DNA of 64,000 nucleotides from Lactarius indigo (taxonomy: Eukaryota > Basidiomycota > Agaricomycetes > Russulales > Russulaceae), in contig JAFKAC010000018.1 of assembly GCA_025766275.1 (NCBI GenBank), positions 434,001 through 498,000 of the forward strand, read 5' to 3'. This document shows, in pieces, positions 48,863 to 57,123 of the stretch. Both the position numbers and the translations under genes were made by a program. Under the pieces are notes generated by a model, which saw only the letters and a list, made by a program, of their open reading frames with translations, was not told where the DNA came from and made no database searches. How positions within the stretch are numbered: the stretch's first letter is position 1; each line of letters opens with the position of its first letter.

Positions 48863-49697
48863 AGAATTCCAATGCTTTCCCCTATATAGATTTCCTTCCC
48901 TCAGTGAGGTCAGACTTCTATGTCCCTAGCAATGAGCATAGGTGAAATGGGGCATAGCCATTGGAGCAGATCTATGGGGTCGGCAGCTCATCTGTTGGCT
49001 CGATGTTTTGCAGATGCGAAGAAACGTTGTTTTTTTGCAGCAGCTCACCAAATGTCTCAAGCGTGTACATCTTCCCAAGAAAAGTGAAATGGTGTAGTGG
49101 CCAAGAACCTGAGTTTGCCTATTCCCCCTCTTCAGAGCTGCCGAACAATTCAATATCCTTTCCATGTTAATGGGGCGTGTTCATACTGCTTTCATAGAGA
49201 CTATACTATCAAGCTCTATGTATTAATCTAGCTGTGCGAGACAAATCTGTTGTTTTTTGTCTACAGTGACTGAGGATCTAGATTTGTGAATGCAGAGTGC
49301 TCCCTCCTCTGAGCTGCCGAACAATCAAAATCCTCATGATGTTAATGGGGCGTGCTCATACTGCGTCCTCAGAGTCCATACTATCGAGCTTTATTTCTCA
49401 ATCTAGCTGCACAAGATAAATGCTTTGTTTTTTTGTCAAGACAGACCCATCTTAGCGGTTATCTATCTTGGCACTGTTGATATCGTAAATAGGGTCTGGT
49501 TGTAACATTGGCAAAACCAGGCCATCTAAGGACCCTAGATCGTGCTTCGGCAGCTACCGACTGATGCGCCCAGATGACAGACTCCAAAATGATGGCTTGC
49601 TGCACTTTCAGGTGCCTTAATAACTGCCTTTTGCAGGACCCATTCGTGGATGTATAACAGGCCGTTGTCCCGCAATCCTTTTCCCTTACAGCAAACG
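48863..49697. repeat. Intergenic region with a direct duplication
   Basis: No gene is supported between the TET/JBP and 184-aa genes. Two imperfect direct copies of about 130 bp start near 49132 and 49307. Each has a GCTGCCGAACAAT word (49138, 49313), ATGTTAATGGGGCGTG and a T-rich end. TCGGCAGC also occurs at 48980 and 49547. It may hold the terminator of the TET/JBP gene and the promoter of the next gene. Confidence 0.6.
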
Positions 49698-50478
49698 ATG
49701 AAGAGAACAGCATACTATCAAAGGTGAGTAATATTATGGCACTGTTTCCCTGCTCTTAAATACGAGTGGCCAGATATCTTATTTGCTGAATTCCTAGGAA
49801 CAAAAAACCCCTCCAGACTTACCAGCGGGAATATGCTCGGCAGAAGCGAGCACCTGGGCACCGAAAGGTCAGCAAAGCAGAGCGTGCACTATTGGAGGAA
49901 AGGTGTGCACAGAGGTGCATGCTAATGGCAGCGGAGGACCTGCCGAAGTGCTCAAAGGCTGCTCTTTCCCGGTGCGTCTGCTACCCCCTCCAGTCACTTG
50001 GTTCTCACATGGATATCAAGGGGCTACGAATGTTCTCTCATCTTACAATCCAAATCGGCAGATTCCCGAAGAACCCCAGACATGATAGAGGAGGAAGAAA
50101 GGGCCCGCAACTGCTTCGATGAGTTGAAATTCATACTTCAAACATTCTGCCTTTTCCCGTGGATAGAGCCATTCCAGAAGCATGTTGAAGACTTTATTCA
50201 AGAGCGGCTTTCGGAAGCAGCAAGTATTATAGCGGTACCAGGAATAGAAGAAGAAGACTCAATCCGCCTTCATGGATTACGACGCTTGGTAGCTGGCGCC
50301 ATTCAAGAAGTGGAGCTGGTACAGCAACCTTGGTATGCCGCTACATGTGCTAGGGAGGACGGCGCTATTATATGGGATGGTCGAGGGTACGTGATTAAAA
50401 ACTTATCTGCTGTGTCCTTGCCTCGCACACCTTCTCAGAGTTAATTCGAGGAAGTTTCGGCAGCGTTATGGCTGGTGA
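49698..50478 (+). CDS. 184-aa basic protein of the KDZ element
   Basis: The spliced model is 49698-49723, 49798-49971, 50072-50386 and 50439-50478. It totals 555 bases, giving 184 aa. The N-terminal 60 residues are strongly basic (YQREYARQKRAPGHRKVSKAE) with a Cys pair (ERCAQRC). The middle is helical and acidic (MIEEEERARNCFDELKF, then a Trp-rich PWIEPF segment). The C-terminus ends with WDGRGVNSRKFRQRYGW. I do not recognise the family. A basic head and helical body suit a small DNA-binding partner, but that is inference. The acceptor at 50071 was chosen for frame, and the alternative TCGGCAG acceptor at 50062 does not keep the frame. An 87-codon ORF overlapping the 3' end (50468-50728) is unexplained. 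Confidence 0.55.
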
Positions 50479-50950
50479 TACCAATTTCCCAGCACTTGTT
50501 CAAGCTACATGTGTATTTAGCTACATATGGTCTATCGTCCCATATCCATATAAAGTAAATAAAAAATGCGTTACATTCATGAAGTGGCCATTGGCTATCG
50601 GTGAGGACATCAGGTGCATTGGAAGGAAAATGTCCAGAGAATGTCTCCAACAGACATTGGACTCGTTGAACATCCCAGAGTGGTTTGGGAGGCTGCCGAT
50701 GCCGGTCCCTCAAATCCACCAACAGTAGAGTGGGCGGCTATAGGTCCAGATCTATCCGATCTGCAAATACAATGCCTGGCCTGCCAAAGCTGTAAATGAA
50801 ATATCTAGACTGCCGAAGCTGCCGAAGCTACTGAAGCCACTGAAGCTGCCAGAACAATACTCGGACCGCCAACGTTTCCGGTAGGCTGATAAGAGGCACT
50901 CCTCCAAGCATATACGCCACAACGCAAAACCCCACCTATCTAGGCTCCCC
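50479..50950. promoter_or_regulatory. Upstream region of the KDZ transposase gene
   Basis: These 472 bases precede the transposase start. They contain GCTGCCGA at 50692 and, at about 50810-50850, a short run of CTGCCGAAG/CTACTGAAG repeats spaced about 9 bases apart. The run holds one exact octamer (50818) and several near matches. This is a candidate binding cluster close to the start of the transposase gene. Confidence 0.45.
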
Positions 50951-53900
50951 ATGGCACCCAAAGGTATAAAGGCATCCAAAGTCTTCCAGAGAAAGTCTAA
51001 GGCCAAGATAATCGACTGGGTGACTCGGGAGGGCTCTCGAGGAACTAGAAGCGTCCCAGTTGAAGTGATCACCTCAACAGATTTGCCGGTACCGAGGAGA
51101 GGTGCTGGTGGAAGAGAGATAGACAATCATGAGGCAACTTTGCATGAAACTGATCCTCCAGCTATGGATATCGACGACACATTCTGGATAGAGGAGCCAG
51201 AACAGAAAAGAGTGAGTTCACTCACACGTCTGTCCTTGACAGTAATTGACATGTCTCAGTCCCAACGTACCTATATGGAGGAGTTTATTCCTAGGATTGG
51301 CCCTTACCTGCGCTGCCTCCTCGATTCTGAGGGCGTCCCTGCTATGACAACGTGTCAGAGCTGCATGTCTGCTCCATTTGAGTGGAGGTGCACTGAATGC
51401 TTTCCTACTCTGGTGCTCTGCAAGGAGTGTTGCCGAAAGTCCCACCAGCGGCTCCCTTTCCACAGGGTCCAGAGATGGACAGGAAAATACTTTATTTCAT
51501 CTTGGATGCGGGAGGTTGGGGTAAGCTTGCGTCTTGGACACTCTGGAGATTTATGCCCCAATCAATTGAATCAAAGCGTGCGTTGCGAATCCTTTTATAT
51601 TTTAAATCACATCCCAATCGATACAGTCACAGATGGACTGTGACGATGAAGACTGCCAGGTCGGCAGCCAAAATGAATATGACACAGCTGCCGACTTTGG
51701 CTTCGGCACAGCTGCCGACCTTGGTTTCAACAACTCAAAACCTGGTCGTCGTGACAAAGACGGAAACCCAATCATTACTGTTATTGATAGGTCTGGTGTT
51801 CATGATATTGGTGTCAGCTGGTGCTGCTGCCCTGAAGCTCCCGAGCACGACATGCAGTTGATGACGGCAGGGCTCTTTCCAGCTACATTTCGCAACCCAA
51901 GGACAGCATTTACCTTCCGGGTGCTAGAAGACTTCCATTTGGATAATCTTGAATGCAAGACAACTCCGAGCCAGTTTTTCAGTCGCCTAAGGAGACTCAC
52001 AAATGATGAGTTTCCGAATACAGTGCCGGTAGGAGGATTTACAAGCCTATCTGCCGACGGTAAACTAAGTGGAATACTTAGGACCGATATCGGGAGCTTC
52101 TGAGGGCCTGCCGACAGTGGAGAGTGCTCATTTCCCGAAAGCGATTTGGTTTTGGGTATGGAGGGGATGAAGAACAGAAGTCAGGATCGATGGCTATATT
52201 TTGTGCTTTGTGTGCACAACCCGGGATCAACCTCCCTGAAGATTGGAGAGAGTATGAAAATAGGTGCGTTAATAGACATCAGTACCTGGCAGCTGCCGAC
52301 ATATATCACTTTAGCGACGTCCTTTTTATGCGAGGTTTCATGATGGATGGCAACTTCCAGGCAGAGCACATGAAGATGAGAAATCCAGAGAATGATATTC
52401 CACTTTCCGAAGGCACAGGGTTCATGGTCAGCCGAGAACCATACGAATCGCATCTGAAATCGGCAGTTGAGAGGCGGCAGGTCGGTACTACATCTTGTAT
52501 TTCGGCAGAGGAAAGCTCACACTCAAGCAGAGGTCGACATGCCATGATCACCGTGCAGTAAATAATGTAAACAAGCATAGCTCACACCTTGAATCAACTG
52601 GAATCGGCGCCACAGCCTGTATTCATGGGGCCTTTGTCCCTGATTCTGTTGTTGACTTTCAAAAGGGAGAAGCGTGAGTTTTCATATTTATCAATATATG
52701 CTAGGTGAAAACCAACCTCCAAAAGCCAGAAGAACATGGACTACTCCATTTTCAAGGCCCTTAACTTTAATATGGAGGGAATAGAGGCCGCCCTCATCTG
52801 CTACGATGTTATGTGTCAATGGAGTGTTCATATGGCAGAGAGGGTTGTCGGCAGCAACTATCTTGAACTTCCCGATAACCTGGAGCTTAGGTTGGGCATC
52901 GGCCTTTTTCACATACACGGACACCAAGATACCTGCTTAGCTAGGTACTCACCCAGCTTTATCAAAGGTGGACGACAAATCGATGGCGAGACCATTGAAA
53001 CACTTTGGGCTCCGCTCAATGAGATCACTAGAAGCACAAGGGGGATGTCAACATCACACCGTAGGGAGGTCATAGACAACCACATGAACGACTCCAATTG
53101 GAAAAAACTTATCGACCTAGGCAAGTTCTTTCCTATGGATGCCACACCGGTGCTCACTCTGGTTGTGTAGTCAATGCCGTGTCTAGACGCTACCGAAAGG
53201 CACTTTCGGCAGCTATGCTGAGCACGGCAGCATTTGAGTCCATAAGTGCATCGGCAAGTCCAGAACGTATTAAGGCTTGGGGTGCCGAAGAGGAGCACGC
53301 ACAAAGGGAGCGAGGTCGTGATGTAAAAGTGATGGACATCTATGACATCAAGATGAAACGATGTGGGTCTGGTTGCTCCGTGATTGTTTTTGCCTAACAT
53401 GAGGATTCAGTCCCATCGCATGCAGAAATACTTCTTGATTTGACAGAGAAGGAGATAGAGGGCTCTGGCCATAAGGGGCATGCTACGTGGCTCAGTAGCG
53501 GGTTGAAGATTCAGGAGACGCAGTATGATTTTCGGCAGCTTTCTGAGGGAGACTTCTGATCATGGTTTCACAAAAAATGTAGGTTATCCCTTCAAGCACT
53601 GGAAAGGAAGATTGGGTCCCATCCAACACCAGATCAACAAAGGGATATTGCCTTGAAGCGTGCTCGGCTTCAAGAAAGAGTTGACACGTTCCAGAAGCAG
53701 GCGGCTAACATTCTCCGGGCTTCCCCTGACAGTGGAGGTGACTCCTGGGATAACACCCCTTTAAGAGAAAGATATATCGGCATCGAATTTGATGGCATTG
53801 GTGAAGGAGAAGACGATGACGAGTGTGCATCATCTGCCGAAGAACATGATCAATTGCAAGTATCAGGAAATAACTCCACTGACGGCAGTATTGATGCAGA

Positions 53901-54720
53901 GTATATCCCATTGCATCTCCCCTCACATCTCGGATATGACTGGTGTGACAAAAATGGTGCCGAAGACCTGGCGAAGGCGGAACTTCACCTAAGGGAGGGC
54001 CAACTCAATGACTCTCTGCATCATATTCGCATTGCCCTGGGACACAAATCCTATCTGTTCAGACATGACGTTCGTCCAGCACGTACACAGAGACTCAAAA
54101 CGCGTGCTTGGACAGAGGTGCATGCTGCCAAGTCAACTGTTCAACATCATGCTCGGGTGTATACTTGTGCACGGCAAGCAATAGTAGACCTTGGTGCCGG
54201 CAGCTCTCTCCTTGACAGGTACAAAGTCTTGAGGCGCCAGGACTTGAGTGTCAAGACAAGCGTAATTGCACCCCATGTACGTGGACAACGGAACAAATCA
54301 TTGCCTTGGTTTTGGACAATGGATGTTCGGAGAGATGCCGACGTTGGGGAATGGATGGAAGATTGTACGGGCTACTCTGTTCATACATGCTTAAGAAATC
54401 TAACACTCCACACAGTCTACCGGGTCCATTGGCTTCGAGCAAAAGCTCAAAAAATGCGGTGGATTGAAGAGCTTCAGTGTCTCCAAGTCGAGATGGACTC
54501 TGCCATTAGGTTCTTCAGGCATCAAGAGAAATTTTGGCAAGCAAAGAAGGAGCTCATTGAGCCCCAGTCACAGCCGGGGCATGCTGTGTGGGCAGCAAGA
54601 CAAAGCGCTATGTGGAGTTCAATGGCTGTCCAGGCAGGGTCCAAGTTTACTGCTTTGCTTAAGAGTGACCCACCTCCTGAGTTTGCCAAGGTCCTACTAC
54701 AGCCAAAAACGAGTAGATAA
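50951..54720 (+). CDS. CxC2-type KDZ transposase
   Basis: The spliced model has ten exons: 50951-51211, 51260-51577, 51627-52028, 52082-52263, 52315-52480, 52528-52673, 52726-53120, 53171-53362, 53411-53522 and 53583-54720. It totals 3312 bases with no stop, giving 1103 aa. The N-terminus has a CxC2 cysteine cluster (about residues 119-160: CQSC, CTEC, CKEC, HRVQRW) followed by the LGHSG-LCP signature. The transposase core follows, with acidic residues expected in an RNase H-like fold at MMDGNF (about 399), CYDVMCQW (about 519) and GGRQIDGETIETLW (about 583). HGHQDTC and VDFQKGEAQKNMDYS are further family motifs. The C-terminal third is charged and helical. It should cut and paste the element. 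One intron uses a GC donor (53121). Confidence 0.88.
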
Positions 54721-55205
54721 AATTATTCAAATACATACAGTAATCTCAACTAGTCGTCGGTAGTCATTGGGGGCTAAAATATCGGCAGCATCCAATGGCA
54801 AGTTGGGCTTGTTTCTATCTACTAAGGGAAGCCATGTGGACAGTGGAATCGCTGCCAATGACGTTGTATTGGCCAATAGCTGGCAGGGAACTGGCAAACA
54901 ACATCCTCACATGGGCCCACAGAACCCATCGTGTTGACCCAAAGTTGTTGGGAGAGCTGCCGAGTGTAGGCCGATGGGTTAAGCTGCCGAGCCAACACCT
55001 CATATGGGCCTATAGTCTCTGTCTATGGCCACCCATTGGCCTATAGAACCCATTGCGCTGGTCTAAAGTTGTCGGGAGAGCTGCCGAGCATGGTCCCAGG
55101 ATCACGTGTATGATTTGGTGGCGTAACCCTACCTTAGATTATTAGGACTCATAGGCAGCTTCCAAAGGCAATATCACACTCCATTCACGTCACACACTAC
55201 ATACT
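54721..55205. repeat. Intergenic region with satellite-like relics
   Basis: No gene is supported. Two imperfect direct copies, about 124 bp apart, pair an AGAACCCAT word with GGGAGAGCTGCCGAG (octamers at 54956 and 55080, plus 54983 and 54782). ATGGGCC words occur at about 54910 and 55005, as in the satellite. It also carries the transposase 3' end and the promoter of the next gene. Confidence 0.55.
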
Positions 55206-55897
55206 ATGTCAGCTGAAACAGGCACCTCTATATTAGATGCTGTGCTCACCTGCATCGGCGAGAGAATATCCTCTATCTTGCTCAACTCTGCTGATAAAGA
55301 TGAAAAGTATATCGCCAGCTTACACAATGAAGTGGCAAGCATTAATTTTCCATCCAAAACAAGTGGAACACATTCTGATTAGAATTTGGATTTAGCTTGC
55401 TGCCGTATGGGTCACTGGCCTTTTATCGTCTAGCGGCAGCCCCCCTCATGTGCCAGAGGCAGTCAGGATTGCCTTTCACCATTTTTCGGACATCAGGAAC
55501 CCGGCATCCTATGCAGCACATGATGCAGACCAGAGGCTGAAATGCAAGATTGAGGCATTAGCCATTCCACGATTTAAACTTACGGAGTGGTGGAAAATTG
55601 GAGAAGGGGTGACGATGAAAGAACCATTTGATGTCCGCGATGAGTTAGTAGCAGAGTTGTTGCGTGCTCTAGAGATGGTATGCACCCTGCTTCATTTACA
55701 AGTCCTCAAAGTAACTGGAACTGCAGCAGGAAGCTGGCTCAAGTCTTTGCACTAGGGTAACAGAAAGGTTCAAACAAGCTTGGCAGCTGTCCAAGAATAT
55801 CGAGAGCTGCCGCGATTCCATTTATCGCATGTTCGATGATACTTATCGCAGTTTTGAGGCAGAGGCTAACCGTTTGAAGAATGAAAACTCTGGTTGA
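55206..55897 (+). CDS. 169-aa helical protein of the KDZ element
   Basis: The spliced model is 55206-55306, 55440-55677 and 55727-55897. It totals 510 bases, giving 169 aa. It starts MSAETGTSILDAVLTCIGER. The middle has PPHVPEAVRIAFHHF, a charged region and a WWKIGEG segment. The C-terminal half is helical with a probable coiled coil (RVTERFKQAWQLSKNIE, then FEAEANRLKNE). The first intron is long for this element (133 bases) but the GTATAT donor and GGCAG acceptor fit, and the phase agrees. No family is recognised. It converges with the 131-aa gene, 34 bases apart. Confidence 0.55.
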
Positions 55898-55931
55898 CGA
55901 TTACTGTAGTTCTACACATCACAGAATACGA

Positions 55932-56423
55932 TTACAGCTGCCGATCCTCCCCAATGAAGGCGTCTGCCATAACCATCTCATTGTCCAAATCACGCAGAAG
56001 TTCCTCCAATAGTTCGATCTTCTCTGATTGCTTATCTTTCAGGAGGTTAGCTCGATCTCTGGCAATTGAAAGCCATCGTGGAGAGACACCCTTTGGAGGA
56101 TCCTGGATTGTTTTAGCTGATGTCAATCAGATGACACTTGAGTTACCTTGTCAATGAGCTTTCCAATCACAGGTTGTAAGAGTGTCACACTTTTCGGGAC
56201 CTCGCTGAAACCTTTGGCATCTGCTGTTGGGCCGGAGGGTCCCACCATTCCTTGCTGGTGTTGACCCACATCAGACTCCATTCCATTGAGGAGTTTGACC
56301 CCATTCCAGAATGCAGATCGCATCTATAGGCATCGGCTCAGCGTTCTAGTAAAGCATTAGTTTTGATACACACACCGCCTCCTTGAAGCTGTTCTCCTCT
56401 GACTCATAGACACCTTGTTTCAT
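55932..56423 (-). CDS. 131-aa helical protein next to the LTR insertion
   Basis: The spliced model is 56423-56376, 56323-56147 and 56102-55932. It totals 396 bases, giving 131 aa. The introns have GTGTGT and GTAACT donors. The protein has an acidic start (MKQGVYESEENSFKEA), MRSAFWNGVKLLNG, a region with VTLLQPVIGKLIDK, and a C-terminal coiled coil (ANLLKDKQSEKIELLEELLRDLDNE). The frame is also open upstream to about 56603, so the true start could lie further upstream, before the retrotransposon inserted at 56613. Function is unknown. Size and coiled coil resemble its convergent neighbour, so they could be partners (inference). Confidence 0.5.
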
Positions 56424-56613
56424 CTCTGAGGACTTCCCCTGTGGTGAACTCACTGTCACTCGACAGCGAGGGATATGGTTGAAGACGACGGCGGGCGAGG
56501 TAGAGACGGAGAGAGCGGCGAAGGGGACGAAGAGGAGGCGTTCTTGGCTCAAAGAAGATAGTGGCGCACACAAGGTGGGGCACTCGAAGGAGCTGAGAGG
56601 CAAGAGAGGAAGA
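56424..56613. other. 5' region of the 131-aa gene, cut by the LTR
   Basis: These 190 bases are pyrimidine-rich on the minus strand and open in one frame. They end at the retrotransposon LTR. They may be 5' UTR, promoter or missing N-terminal coding sequence. The last GCTGCCGA octamer of the element lies inside the adjacent gene, not here. Confidence 0.45.
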
Positions 56614-57109
56614 TGTCACAAGTGGACAGTCTGAGGGACTGTCCGTAGAATTGCACCAGCTTATATACTACAGGGGGTGGTCTGTGCGTAGCTTTAGGGC
56701 AGGCTTAGGACCTATCCACGGGTGCTGCGCAGTACTGCGCAAAGGAACATTCTAGAGACGTCTAACAATAGAGTCCAATCAGAAGAGGTTTAAACATAGA
56801 ACGACTGCGCCGCAGTCGATGACACAATCTTGCGTCAGGATGGCGTGATTCCGCAGTCGATGCGGGATTTCCCGAGGAGTGGTGACTTGGTTGATTATCT
56901 TCGTTGATTGATCAACAATCAACTGTTGATAAGTACACGTGTACACAACACGTGGCTTGAGATCACGTGACCGATCACGTGATCGTTTGAGAACAGAATT
57001 CAAACTCCGATTCGGAATTCCCCTTTAGGAAGGTGATTACATAAGACCGGACCGACGCGGACCGGTCCTAGGCGCCCTTGAGTCACGACCGGTTTATAGG
57101 TTCGTGACA
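56614..57109 (-). mobile_element. 3' LTR of the gypsy element
   Basis: The segment starts TGTCACA and ends CGTGACA on the plus strand, giving the 6-bp inverted ends TGTCAC/GTGACA. On the minus strand a TATATAAG box lies at about 56668-56675, near the expected promoter position. Palindromes with CACGTG and GATCACGTGATC occur at about 56940-56985. The flanking bases on the left are GAAGA. The partner target duplication lies outside the window. Length is 496 bp. Confidence 0.75.
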
Positions 57110-57123
57110 GTATCCCCTTTTTA
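57110..57123 (-). other. Polypurine tract
   Basis: On the minus strand AAAAAGGGGATAC directly precedes the LTR. Its first A residues are also part of the TAA stop codon of pol. This is the expected primer site for plus-strand DNA synthesis. Confidence 0.75.

Larger units (their letters stand above)
41858..55944. repeat. Dispersed GCTGCCGA octamer field
   Basis: By eye I count about 34 exact copies of GCTGCCGA or TCGGCAGC in this 14.1-kb span, for example at 41858, 41930, 42667, 42675, 45435, 45572, 46089, 46119, 47020, 47515, 49138, 49313, 50692, 51661, 51687, 51711, 53532, 54956, 54983, 55080 and 55937. They occur in both orientations, in exons, introns and between genes. Chance predicts less than one. 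The rest of the window outside the satellite has about four. Confidence 0.85.

Noticed and set aside
50468..50728. 87-codon plus ORF after the 184-aa gene
   Set aside because: It overlaps the end of the spliced 184-aa gene in another frame and has no further support. It was kept only as a note there.
52481..52527. Apparent frameshift in the transposase before the STCHDHRAVN motif
   Set aside because: A 47-base intron (GTCGGT donor, CTCAAG acceptor) joins the two frames, so no mutation is needed.
53557..53559. In-frame TGA suggesting a broken KDZ transposase
   Set aside because: It falls inside an intron (53523-53582) with a GTATGA donor and TGTAG acceptor. Splicing restores the frame and the family's expected IQETQ-to-helix junction.
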